Source of the DNA: UBA4615 sp964399635
Lineage (GTDB): Bacteria; Pseudomonadota; Gammaproteobacteria; Burkholderiales; Burkholderiaceae_E
Direction of reading: 5' to 3'
NCBI GenBank assembly: GCA_964399635.1
Contig: CAYNRU010000044.1
Coordinates: 166,346 to 230,345 of the forward strand
Length of the DNA: 64,000 bases
Positions 17,198 through 25,966 of the stretch are shown here, piece after piece. The position numbers and the translations under genes were made by a program. Position 1 is the first letter of the stretch; the number at the start of each line of letters is the position of its first letter. The notes below the pieces were generated by a model, which saw nothing but the letters and a program-made list of their open reading frames with translations, had not been told where the DNA came from and searched no databases.

Positions 17198-17469
17198 TCA
17201 GGCTGGAAACCCCCGCGCCACGAGCGCGCCGAGCGCTGCGGGTCGGGGCACTGCACGCCGTTCTCGAGCTCGCCGAGCAGCGTGTTGGCGGCCGCGTGCG
17301 CCGCATGCCCGCCCAGCTCGCCGCCCAGGCCGTCGAGCGAGTCGGTCGCCCAGCCGGCGGGCGTGCGCGCCAGCGCCTCGTGCAGCGGCGCGTTGTCGCG
17401 CCACAGGTTGTGGTCGCGCGGCGGCGCCGGCTGGGTGTCGACGAGGCGGGTGTCCCAGGCGGCGCTCAA
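17198..17469 (-). pseudogene. Truncated AidB-like acyl-CoA dehydrogenase (N-terminal remnant)
   Basis: From a TTG whose bases overlap the cfa stop (TTGA), the minus strand encodes about 75 residues that align well with the AidB N-terminus. Landmarks in order are DTQPAPPRDHNLW, LHEALARTPAGW, DSLDGLGGELG and LLGELENGVQCP; E. coli AidB has the same order of NQP, NL, EAVTREGAGW and LGRLANVNPPEL. Similarity ends near 17200, where a full-length protein would continue for about 470 more residues. Beyond that point the frame runs antisense into the methyltransferase gene. I read this as a 3'-deleted gene that was once in an operon with cfa. Confidence 0.6.
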
Positions 17470-18698
17470 GGCCGTGGTGCGCCGTACATGTAGTCGCGGG
17501 TCAGCGGCAGCGGGTTCGTGCCGTCGGGGCTGCGCACGGCCAGCAGCTGGTAGATGTTGATCCAGCCCTTGTCGAACGCGTGCGCGCAGCCGGCCAGGTA
17601 GACCCGCCAGATGCGGGCGCGCTGCGTGCCGGCCATCGCCTCGAGCGCGTCGATCCGCTGCTCGAACGCGTCGGACCAGTGCCGCAGGGTCAGCGCGTAG
17701 TGCCTGCGCAGCGACTCCGCGTCGACCAGCTCGAGCCCGGCCTGCGACAGCTCGCGGATCGCGAGCGACACGTGCGGCAGTTCGCCGTCTGGAAAGACGT
17801 AGCGGTCGATGAAGTCGCCCGCGCCGAGCCCCACGCTGCGGCTGTCGGCGTCGGCCGAGGTGATGCCGTGGTTCATGCACACGCCGCCCGGCTTGAGCAG
17901 ACGGTACACCGCGCCGAAGTAGGCGCCGAGGTGCTTCAGGCCGACGTGCTCGAACATGCCGATCGAGGAGATCCGGTCGTAGACGCATTCGCCGGGCACG
18001 TCCCGGTAATCCTGCAGCCGGATCTCGACGCGCTCCTGGAGGCCTGCGTCGCGCACCCGCCGCGTGGCGAGCTCGAACTGGTTCTGCGACAGCGTGATGC
18101 CGGTGACCCGGGCGCCGTGGTGACGCGCGGCGTGCATCGCCATCGCGCCCCAGCCGCAGCCGATGTCGAGCAGCGTGTCGCCGGGGGACAGGCGAAGCTT
18201 GCGGCACACATGGTCCAGCTTGGCGACCTGCGCGGCGGCGAGGTCGCGCTGCGGGTCGTCGAAGTACGCGCACGAATACACCATCTGCGGGTCGAGCCAC
18301 GCGGCGTAGAAGTCGTTGGAGACGTCGTAGTGGTACGAGATCGCTTCGCGGTCGGAGCGGCGGGTGTGCCTGCCGAGCCAGCCCGGCAGCCGGCCGCGCA
18401 CCGCCGTCCCGGCCGCCGCGCCCGGGAGCGCGGCGTCGCGCGCCAGAGCCTCGGCGACCTCGACGATGTCGCCGATCCGCCCATCGACGTCGAGGTGGCC
18501 CTCCACGTAACCCTCGCCGAGCGCGTCGAGCGAGGGCTTGAGCAGGTAGCGCGCGGCGCGGGTGGACTTGAGGCGGATCCCGACCTTGCGGCTGCCCCCG
18601 AGCGGCACCTCGGTGCCGTCCCAGAGGGCGATGGTCACCGGCATCGGATGGCGACTGCGCAGGGATTCGAGGTAACGGACGACCTGTTGCTCGAGCAT
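17466..18698 (-). CDS. cfa: Cyclopropane-fatty-acyl-phospholipid synthase
   Basis: The 410-residue enzyme transfers a methylene from SAM to unsaturated acyl chains of membrane phospholipids. Residues 120-150 hold the typical YHYDVSNDFYAAWLD and YSCAYF, SAM motif I is LLDIGCGWG at 176-184, and the conserved GMFEHVG and MNHGI segments follow. The C-terminus has HWSDAFEQR and GWINIYQLL. The start at 18698 is set by GGGAGG at 18703-18708 (complement). The preceding in-frame extension has no homology. It overlaps an aidB-like remnant at its 3' end. Confidence 0.93.
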   Translation of the reverse strand: MLEQQVVRYLESLRSRHPMPVTIALWDGTEVPLGGSRKVGIRLKSTRAARYLLKPSLDALGEGYVEGHLDVDGRIGDIVEVAEALARDAALPGAAAGTAVRGRLPGWLGRHTRRSDREAISYHYDVSNDFYAAWLDPQMVYSCAYFDDPQRDLAAAQVAKLDHVCRKLRLSPGDTLLDIGCGWGAMAMHAARHHGARVTGITLSQNQFELATRRVRDAGLQERVEIRLQDYRDVPGECVYDRISSIGMFEHVGLKHLGAYFGAVYRLLKPGGVCMNHGITSADADSRSVGLGAGDFIDRYVFPDGELPHVSLAIRELSQAGLELVDAESLRRHYALTLRHWSDAFEQRIDALEAMAGTQRARIWRVYLAGCAHAFDKGWINIYQLLAVRSPDGTNPLPLTRDYMYGAPRP

Positions 18699-18817
18699 GG
18701 AACCTCCCGGTGGATGGGAATCGCTGCATCGCGGGCGAGCTGGACGATTACAATCCCTCCCCGACGATTCATCAAGCTCCTTCCGCGGCGGGCGCCGACA
18801 CCACCTGACCTTCCTCC

Positions 18818-19303
18818 ATGACGAGCCTGCCACTTCCGCCTTCACCGCCCGTCGCGGGCCGCTGGGTCACCTACACCGACGGGGCCTGTGCCCCGAGCAA
18901 CCCCGGTCCGGCCGCCTGGGGGGCGGTGATCCTGTCGCCCGACGGGCAGAAGATCGAGCGCGCCCGCGGCTTCATCGGGCACGGCACCAACCAGATCGCC
19001 GAGATCACCGCCGCCATCGAGGGCCTGTCGCGGGTGCCGGAGGGCGCGGAGGTCGAGCTGGTGTCCGACAGCCAGTACGTGCTCAAGGGCCTGAGCGAGT
19101 GGCGCAAGGGCTGGGAGCGCAAGGGCTGGCGCAACGCCAAGAACGAGCCGGTGGCCAACCTCGAGCTCTGGAAGCGCCTGTTCGCGGTGGCCGACGCGCG
19201 CCGCGTCGGCGTCCGCTGGGTCCGCGGCCACAACGGCGATACCCACAACGAGGGCGCCGACCAGCTCGCCAACGAGGCCCTGCGCGAGGCCGCCCGGCGC
19301 TGA
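18818..19303 (+). CDS. rnhA: Ribonuclease HI
   Basis: RNase HI degrades the RNA strand of RNA-DNA hybrids. The 161-residue protein has the carboxylate set Asp21 (YTDGAC), Glu62 (AEITAAIEG), Asp84 (SDSQYV) and Asp148 (GADQLAN). The basic handle region (WRKGWERKGWRNAKNEP) is present. A 12-residue Pro-rich N-terminal tail precedes the fold. It is convergent with the aminotransferase gene. In many betaproteobacteria rnhA is followed directly by dnaQ; here dnaQ is almost 6 kb further on. Confidence 0.96.
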   Translation: MTSLPLPPSPPVAGRWVTYTDGACAPSNPGPAAWGAVILSPDGQKIERARGFIGHGTNQIAEITAAIEGLSRVPEGAEVELVSDSQYVLKGLSEWRKGWERKGWRNAKNEPVANLELWKRLFAVADARRVGVRWVRGHNGDTHNEGADQLANEALREAARR

Positions 19304-19326
19304 GCGCGCCGCGCCGGCTTGCGGAC

Positions 19327-20508
19327 TCAGCGGCTGGCCAGGTAGCGCGCCAGCCGCCGCGCGCCCTCCTGCAGCACGGCCGGCGGGCGTGCGACGCACC
19401 ACCGCAGGTAGCCCTCGCACTGCGGCCCGAACGCGACGCCCGGCGCGAGCCCCAGGCGCGCCTCGCGCACCAGCGCCTTGGCGAGCGCAAGGCTGTCCGG
19501 CTCGCCCTCGACCCGCAGCAGCACGTACATCGCGCCGTCGGGGGCCACCGGATGCACGCCGGGCACCGCCTCGAGCGCCGTCACCCGCGCCTGCGCGCCG
19601 GCGCGCACGTCTGCAACGAACGACAGCGTCTCGGGCTCGCCCTGTCGGACCGCCGCCAGGCCGGCCCGCTGCACGAAGCCCGGCGCGCACGAGGTGTTGA
19701 ACTCGACCAGCTTCTCGACGTCCGCGGTCAGCGGCTCGGGCATCACCAGCCAGCCCAGCCGCCAGCCGGTCATCTGCCAGGTCTTGGAGAAGGTGTTGGC
19801 CACGACCAGCCGGTCGGCCGGGTCGGCGAGGTCGAGGAAGGATGGCGCGCACGTGCTGCCGTCGAAGACCAGCCGCTCGTAGGCCTCGTCGGACAGCACC
19901 CAGATGCCGAGACGCCGGCAGTGCTCGAGCACCGCGCGCTGGGCGTCGGCCGGCATCACCCAGCCGGTCGGGTTGCCCGGCGAGTTGAGCAGCAGCATCC
20001 GCGTGCCAGGCGTCAGCGCCGCCAGCAGACGGTCGAGGTCCAGCGTCCATCGCCCGCGCACGGGGTCCACCGACAGCGGGACCGTGGCCACCTCGGCGCC
20101 GAGCACGCCCGAGATGGCGGTCAGGTTGGGCCACAGCGGCACGACCGCGACCACCCGGTCGCCCGGTGAGACCAGGGCCTGGGACGCCAGCATGAGCGCC
20201 GACAGGCCGGAGCTGGTGACCGCGATGCGCCCGGCGGGCAGGGGGGTGCCGCCCAGGGCGTGCAGTCGGCCCACGTAGGCCGCGAGCGCCTCGCGCAGCT
20301 CGGGCAGGCCGAGGTTGGGCAGGTAGAAGGTATCGCCGGCGTCGAGCGCCGCGTGGGCGGCGTCGACGATGAACCGCGGCGTGGGCCGGTCGGGCTCGCC
20401 GAACCAGAAGGCGAGCACGTCGGTGGCGCCCATCGCGGCGTTGGCGACCTCTCGGATCCGGGAGGCCGACAGGGCGCGGACCGGGTCTCGGGCGAGGGCT
20501 GGGTGCAT
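19327..20508 (-). CDS. Class I/II PLP-dependent aminotransferase
   Basis: The 393-residue enzyme belongs to fold-type I. The PLP lysine is Lys242 in NTFSKTWQMTGWRLGW, with Asp207 and Tyr210 in SDEAYERLV contacting the cofactor and NSPGNPTG before them. The closing arginine region is GYLRWCVA. It resembles the aspartate/aromatic aminotransferase-like group, often annotated as pyridoxal-phosphate aminotransferases of unknown amino-acid specificity. It stands alone between rnhA and an RND efflux operon. Confidence 0.9.
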   Translation of the reverse strand: MHPALARDPVRALSASRIREVANAAMGATDVLAFWFGEPDRPTPRFIVDAAHAALDAGDTFYLPNLGLPELREALAAYVGRLHALGGTPLPAGRIAVTSSGLSALMLASQALVSPGDRVVAVVPLWPNLTAISGVLGAEVATVPLSVDPVRGRWTLDLDRLLAALTPGTRMLLLNSPGNPTGWVMPADAQRAVLEHCRRLGIWVLSDEAYERLVFDGSTCAPSFLDLADPADRLVVANTFSKTWQMTGWRLGWLVMPEPLTADVEKLVEFNTSCAPGFVQRAGLAAVRQGEPETLSFVADVRAGAQARVTALEAVPGVHPVAPDGAMYVLLRVEGEPDSLALAKALVREARLGLAPGVAFGPQCEGYLRWCVARPPAVLQEGARRLARYLASR

Positions 20509-20618
20509 GGCGCGAGCGGAACGTCCGCCTCGGGGGGAGAGCCTGCCAGTCTAGCGCCCCCTGTCGACCGTCCGGAGGGGGGCTGTGCTAGATTCCGAAG
20601 GACCTCTCTCGCCGCCCC

Positions 20619-21989
20619 ATGAAAACCAAAATCCTGTATTCCGTGCTGGCCGCCGTCGGCCTCGCCGGGCTGGGCTGGTATGCCTACACCACCCAGCAAC
20701 GTCCGGCCGGCACAGGCTTCGAGGTCAAGGGGTCGGGCAGCGCGCCCGCGACGGCCGGCGGGCCGGGAGGGCCGGGAGGGCCAGGCAAGGCGGGCGGCGC
20801 ACCGGGAGGCGCACCGGGCGGCGCATCCGGAGGTGGTCCGGGCGGCGCACCCGGCGGTGGTGGCGGCCCGAGGGGCCCGGTCGGCGTGGAGGTCGTCAAG
20901 GTCGAGCAGCGCGCGCTCGTCGAGGAGGCGGTCGCCGTCGGCACGCTGCGCGCCAACGAGACGGTAACGCTGCGCTCCGAGGTCTCGGGCCGGATCGAGC
21001 GGGTGGGCTTCACCGACGGCGCACGCGTCTCGCGCGGTGCGGTGCTGATCGCGCTCGACGCATCGGTGTCTTCCGCCGAGGTCGAGCAGGCCCGCGCCGA
21101 ACTCGCGCTGGCCCGCGCCAACTACGAGCGGACCGCTGAGCTGGCCCAGCGCAACTTCGTGTCGGCCAGCGCCAAGGACCAGGCGGCGGCCAACCTGTCG
21201 GTGCTGGAGGCGAAGCTCAAGCTCGCGGAGGCGCGCCTGGCCAAGACCGACATCCGTGCGCCGTTCAGCGGCGTGATGGGCCTGCGCAACGTCGGCCCCG
21301 GGGACTTCGTCAAGGACGGAGCCGACCTCGCCGTGCTCGAGGACATCTCCAGCATGAAGGTCGACGTGCGACTGCCCGAGCGCTACTTTGGGCGTGTCCG
21401 TCGGGGGCAGTTGATCCAGCTGTCCTTCGACTCGCTGCCGGGCAAGACCTTCACCGCGACGCTCGACGCCATCGACGCCCAGATCGACGCCAACGGCCGT
21501 TCGCTGCTCGCGCGCGGGAGGCTGCCCAACCCGGACGGCGCGCTGCGCACCGGCATGTATGCCCGGGCCCGGGTGGTACTGCGCGAGAACCCCGCCGCGC
21601 TCGTGATCCCCGAGGAGGCGCTGATGCCCCAGGGCAGCAGCACCTCCGTGTGGCGCATCCGGGACGGCAAGGCGAGCCGAGCCGTGGTCGAGACCGGGCT
21701 GCGCAGCGACGGTCGCGTCGAGGTGACCAGCGGCCTGGCGCTGGGCGACCAGGTGGTCTCGGCCGGCCAGCTGCGCCTGCAGCGCGATGGGCAGGAGGTC
21801 CGCGTGATCGATCCCAACCGGCGTCCCGCGGGTCCGGGCGGCAGCGGCACGGGCGCGGGTCCGGGCTCGGTCCAGGCACCGGGCGCCGATCCGGGCCGGG
21901 GCGGCGCGCCCCCCGGGCCTGCCGCCGGGACGGCACCCGCCGGCGGCGGCGCGCCCGCGACGGCCCCCCCGCCCGCCACCAGCAAATAA
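20619..21989 (+). CDS. RND efflux periplasmic adaptor subunit
   Basis: This 456-residue membrane-fusion protein links an RND pump to an outer-membrane channel. It has an N-terminal membrane anchor or signal (ILYSVLAAVGLAGLGWYAY) followed by an exceptional Gly/Pro/Ala-rich linker (residues about 45-88). The barrel-sandwich and alpha-hairpin core runs from VGVEVVKVEQRAL to LVIPEEALMP. A second Gly/Pro-rich tail of about 60 residues ends the protein. The pump gene starts 27 bases downstream. No outer-membrane channel gene is adjacent. Confidence 0.92.
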   Translation: MKTKILYSVLAAVGLAGLGWYAYTTQQRPAGTGFEVKGSGSAPATAGGPGGPGGPGKAGGAPGGAPGGASGGGPGGAPGGGGGPRGPVGVEVVKVEQRALVEEAVAVGTLRANETVTLRSEVSGRIERVGFTDGARVSRGAVLIALDASVSSAEVEQARAELALARANYERTAELAQRNFVSASAKDQAAANLSVLEAKLKLAEARLAKTDIRAPFSGVMGLRNVGPGDFVKDGADLAVLEDISSMKVDVRLPERYFGRVRRGQLIQLSFDSLPGKTFTATLDAIDAQIDANGRSLLARGRLPNPDGALRTGMYARARVVLRENPAALVIPEEALMPQGSSTSVWRIRDGKASRAVVETGLRSDGRVEVTSGLALGDQVVSAGQLRLQRDGQEVRVIDPNRRPAGPGGSGTGAGPGSVQAPGADPGRGGAPPGPAAGTAPAGGGAPATAPPPATSK

Positions 21990-22016
21990 GCGCAGCACCA
22001 GGCATCGAGGTCAGTC

Positions 22017-25000
22017 ATGGGACTCCCAGACATCTGCATCCGCCGCCCGGTCTTTGCGACCGTGCTGTCCCTGGTCCTCATGCTGCTCGGCGCGGTCAGC
22101 TACAACCGCCTCGCCGTGCGCGAGTATCCCAAGATCGACGAGCCGGTCGTCAACGTCGAGACCCGCTACCTCGGCGCGTCGGCCGAGATCATCGAGTCCC
22201 AGGTCACCAAGCCGCTGGAGGACTCCATCGCGGGGATCGAGGGCGTCGACGTGCTCACCTCGATCTCCCGGCCCGAGCAGAGCCAGATCACCGTGCGCTT
22301 CCGCCTCGAGCGCGACCCCGACTCCGCCGCGGCCGACGTCCGCGACCGGGTCGCCCGCGTGCGCCAGCGGCTGCCCCAGGATGCCGACGAGCCGGTGATC
22401 GCCAAGGTCGAGGCCGACGCCAACCCGGTCATCTGGCTGGCCTTCTCGAGCGACACGATGAGCGCGCTCGAGGTGACCGACTACGTCAACCGCAACGTCA
22501 AGCCGCGCATCCAGACCATGCCGGGCGCGGCCGACGTGCGTATCTTCGGCGAGCGGCGCTACTCGATGCGGATCTGGATCGACCCCGATCGGCTCGCCTC
22601 GTTCCGGCTCACGCCCCAGGACGTCGAGGACGCGCTGCGCAGGCAGAACGTCGAGATCCCGTCGGGCCGGATCGAGAGCACCCAGCGCGAGTTCACTGTG
22701 GTGTCCCAGACCGACCTGCAGCGCCCGGCGGAGTTCGAGCAGGTCGTCGTCAAGACCGTCAACGGCTTCCCGGTGCGGATCCGCGACATCGCCAAGGTCG
22801 GCCTCGCGCCGCAGAGCGAGCGCTCGATCGTGCGGCTCAACGGCCGCGCGGCGGTCTCGGTCGGCGTCGTCAAGCAGGCCACCGCCAACCCGCTGGTGCT
22901 GTCGGCGGCGCTGCGCGCCGAGCTGCCCAACCTGCAGCGCGACCTGCCGCCCGGCCTCACGGTGACCATCGCCAACGACAACTCGGTGTTCATCGACCGC
23001 TCCGTCAAGTCGGTCTACAAGACGATCCTCGAGGCGGTGGTGCTGGTCGCGCTGGTCATCTTCGTGTTCCTGCACTCGGTTCGCGCGAGCCTCATCCCGC
23101 TGGTCACGATCCCGGTCGCGCTGATCACGACCTTCGCGCTGATGCTGGCGGCCGGCTTCACGATCAACACGCTGACGCTGCTGGCGCTGGTCCTCGCGAT
23201 CGGCCTGGTCGTCGACGACGCGATCGTGGTGCTCGAGAACATCTACCGGCACATCGAGAACGGCATGTCCCCGACGGCGGCGGCGTTCCGCGGCACGAAG
23301 GAGGTCGGCTTCGCGGTCGTCGCGATGACGCTGACGCTGGCGGCGGTGTACGCGCCGGTTGCGTTCACGCCCGGGCGCACCGGGCGCCTGTTCATCGAGT
23401 TCGCGCTGACGCTGGCCGGTGCCGTGCTGGTGTCCGGCTTCATCGCGCTCACCCTCTCGCCGATGATGTGCAGCCGCCTGCTCAAGCCCCACGGCAAACG
23501 CAGCTTCATCGGTCGCGGCATCGAGGCGGGCCTCGACGGGCTGACCCGCGGCTATGCATCGGTGCTGCGGTTCACGCTGCGCAACCGCTGGATCGTGCTG
23601 ATCGCCTACGTCGCGATCGCCTATGCCTGCTACGGGCTGTGGATCGGAACCAAGAAGGAGCTGGCGCCGGTGGAGGACCGCGGCACCATCCTCACCATCA
23701 TCAATGGCCCCGACGGCGCCTCGATCGGCTACACCGAGCGCTACGGCCGGCAGCTCGAGGAGATCGCCCGCGGCATTCCCGAGATCGACCGGGCCTTCGT
23801 GGTCGCCGGCAACCCCACCGTCGCGCAAGGCATCGCATTCTGGCGCCTCACCGACTGGGACCAGCGGGTGCGCAAGGTGCCGGAGATCCTGAAGGAGCTG
23901 CAGCCCAAGCTGCTGGCCATTCCGGGCGTGCTCGCGTTCGCGGTGGCGCCGCCCTCGCTCGGGCAGTCGCCGCGCGAGCGCCCGATCAACTTCGTGGTGC
24001 TCACCAGCGACCCGTACGACAAGCTGCAGAGCACCATCGCGCCGATGATGCGCGATCTGCAGCAGTGGCCCGGCCTGCAGGGCGTCGACAGCGACCTGCG
24101 CCTGAACAAGCCCGAGCTGCGCCTGACCATAGACCGCGACCGCGCGGCCGATGCGGGCGTGCAGGTCGACGCGATCGGTCGCGCGATCGAGACCATGCTC
24201 GGGGGGCGACAGGTGACGCGCTTCAAGCGCAACGGCGAGCAGTACGACGTGATCGTCCAGCTCGACGCGGCGGCGCGCAACTCGCCGCAGGACATCGCCG
24301 CGATCTTCGTGCGCGGGCGCAATGACACGATGGTCCCGCTCTCGAGCCTGGTGGCCTGGAAGGAGTCGGTCAGTCCGCGCGAGCTGAACCACTTCGCGCA
24401 GCGGCGCGCGATGACCATCACCGCCAACCTGGCGCCTGGCACCTCGCTCGGCGAGGCCGTCGAGTACCTCGAGACGGCGGCGCGCAAGTACCTGCCAAAC
24501 GGCTACGCGATCGACTACAACGGCCAGACGCGCGAGTTCAAGCAGTCCTCGTCGGCGCTGCTCACCACCTTCGCGCTCGCGCTCGGCTTCATCTACCTGG
24601 TCCTGGCCGCGCAGTTCGAGAGCTTCATCGATCCGCTCGTCATCATGCTGACCGTGCCGCTGGCGATGACCGGCGCGCTGTGGATGCTGCAGTGGAGCGG
24701 GGGGACGCTCAACGTCTACAGCCAGATCGGCCTGATCACGCTGGTGGGGCTGATCACCAAGCACGGCATCCTGATCGTGGAGTTTGCCAACCAGCTCCGC
24801 GAGGAGGGCCGCGGCGTGCGCGAGGCGGTGGTCGATGCGGCGACGCTCCGGTTGCGCCCGATCCTGATGACCACCGGCGCGATGGTGCTGGGCGCCGTGC
24901 CGCTGGCCTTCGCCACCGGGGCCGGCGCCGAGAGCCGTATCCAGATCGGCATGGTGATCGTGGGCGGGATGACGCTGGGCACGCTGCTCACGCTGTTCGT

Positions 25001-25175
25001 GGTCCCGACCTTCTACACGCTGCTGACCCGCGCCAAGCGGGGCGACGACGCCCGGATGGACGCCGCCCATGCCGAGGCACGGGTCGCGAGCGACGCCGCG
25101 GCCGCCGCGCATGCGCCGGCGCAGGCCGCGGTCCAGGCCCCGCGGCCCGATCCCAGCCCGGCGGCCGGATCGTGA
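22017..25175 (+). CDS. RND efflux transporter, HAE1/AcrB-type
   Basis: The 1052-residue inner-membrane pump has the 12-TM layout of the AcrB family with two large periplasmic loops. Recognisable parts are the start (LPDICIRRPVFATVLSLVLM), VLALAIGLVVDDAIVVLENI with the proton-relay Asp pair in TM4, and GLITKHGILIVEFANQ in TM10. The substrate cannot be told from sequence; multidrug or organic solute export is typical. It forms an operon with the adaptor gene upstream and overlaps dnaQ by four bases. The 3' end codes an Ala-rich cytoplasmic tail. Confidence 0.95.
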   Translation: MGLPDICIRRPVFATVLSLVLMLLGAVSYNRLAVREYPKIDEPVVNVETRYLGASAEIIESQVTKPLEDSIAGIEGVDVLTSISRPEQSQITVRFRLERDPDSAAADVRDRVARVRQRLPQDADEPVIAKVEADANPVIWLAFSSDTMSALEVTDYVNRNVKPRIQTMPGAADVRIFGERRYSMRIWIDPDRLASFRLTPQDVEDALRRQNVEIPSGRIESTQREFTVVSQTDLQRPAEFEQVVVKTVNGFPVRIRDIAKVGLAPQSERSIVRLNGRAAVSVGVVKQATANPLVLSAALRAELPNLQRDLPPGLTVTIANDNSVFIDRSVKSVYKTILEAVVLVALVIFVFLHSVRASLIPLVTIPVALITTFALMLAAGFTINTLTLLALVLAIGLVVDDAIVVLENIYRHIENGMSPTAAAFRGTKEVGFAVVAMTLTLAAVYAPVAFTPGRTGRLFIEFALTLAGAVLVSGFIALTLSPMMCSRLLKPHGKRSFIGRGIEAGLDGLTRGYASVLRFTLRNRWIVLIAYVAIAYACYGLWIGTKKELAPVEDRGTILTIINGPDGASIGYTERYGRQLEEIARGIPEIDRAFVVAGNPTVAQGIAFWRLTDWDQRVRKVPEILKELQPKLLAIPGVLAFAVAPPSLGQSPRERPINFVVLTSDPYDKLQSTIAPMMRDLQQWPGLQGVDSDLRLNKPELRLTIDRDRAADAGVQVDAIGRAIETMLGGRQVTRFKRNGEQYDVIVQLDAAARNSPQDIAAIFVRGRNDTMVPLSSLVAWKESVSPRELNHFAQRRAMTITANLAPGTSLGEAVEYLETAARKYLPNGYAIDYNGQTREFKQSSSALLTTFALALGFIYLVLAAQFESFIDPLVIMLTVPLAMTGALWMLQWSGGTLNVYSQIGLITLVGLITKHGILIVEFANQLREEGRGVREAVVDAATLRLRPILMTTGAMVLGAVPLAFATGAGAESRIQIGMVIVGGMTLGTLLTLFVVPTFYTLLTRAKRGDDARMDAAHAEARVASDAAAAAHAPAQAAVQAPRPDPSPAAGS

Positions 25176-25882
25176 GACAGGTCGTCCTCGACACCGAGAC
25201 CACCGGCCTGGCCGCCGACCAGGGGCACCGCATCATCGAGATCGGCTGCCTCGAGATTGTCGAGCGTCGGCTCACCGGCCGCAGCCTGCACGTGTACCTG
25301 AACCCGGAACGGCCGGTCGACGAGGCCGCGACCGAGGTCCACGGCATGACCTGGGACGACCTGCGCGACAAGCCGCGTTTCGCCGAGGTGGCCGACCGCG
25401 TGCTGGAGTTCGTGGACGGCGCGCAGGTGCTGATCCACAACGCGGCCTTCGACCTGTCCTTCCTGGACGCCGAGCTCGCCCGGCTCGACCGCACCGCGTT
25501 CCGCGCGGCCTGTGGCGCCGTCGTCGACACCCTGCTGATGGCGCGCGAGCTGCATCCGGGCAAGCGCAACTCGCTCGACTCGCTGTGCGACCGCTACGGC
25601 GTGTCCAACGCGCACCGCACGATGCACGGCGCGCTTCTCGACGCCGAGCTGCTGGCCGAGGTCTACCTTGCGATGACCCGCGGGCAGGACAGCCTGGAGA
25701 TCGCGCTGGAGTCGGGCGTCTCCGGCGCCGACGCCGCGGCCGGCCCCGACTGGCCACCCAGGGGATTGCGGGTGGTGACGGCCAGCGCGGCCGAACTCGC
25801 CGCGCACGAGGCGGCGCTCGCGCTCATCGAGCAGGAGCGTCGCGGCGCGGCCGCGGTGTGGCGGGAGCCGTCGGCGGTCTGA
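25172..25882 (+). CDS. dnaQ: DNA polymerase III epsilon subunit (proofreading exonuclease)
   Basis: DnaQ is the 3'-5' proofreading exonuclease of the replicative polymerase. The DEDDh residues are Asp7 and Glu9 (DTETTG), Asp94 (HNAAFD), His152 and Asp157 (HGALLD). The C-terminal region, after about residue 175, is the flexible part that binds the polymerase subunit. The GTG start overlaps the stop of the RND pump gene (GTGA), so this replication gene appears translationally coupled to an efflux pump. Confidence 0.95.
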   Translation: MRQVVLDTETTGLAADQGHRIIEIGCLEIVERRLTGRSLHVYLNPERPVDEAATEVHGMTWDDLRDKPRFAEVADRVLEFVDGAQVLIHNAAFDLSFLDAELARLDRTAFRAACGAVVDTLLMARELHPGKRNSLDSLCDRYGVSNAHRTMHGALLDAELLAEVYLAMTRGQDSLEIALESGVSGADAAAGPDWPPRGLRVVTASAAELAAHEAALALIEQERRGAAAVWREPSAV

Positions 25883-25966
25883 AGGGGAACGCGCCGTCGC
25901 GCACCGCGACGAACGCGCTCGTGAATGCCATTGCGTCGGTCGAGTGCTGCCGATCGGCCGACCGCG

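Noticed and set aside
22011..25112. A 1033-codon open frame antisense to the RND pump gene
   Set aside because: It is Arg/His/Asp-rich, lacks any domain, and is the usual shadow of a high-GC gene. The pump frame has clear homology.
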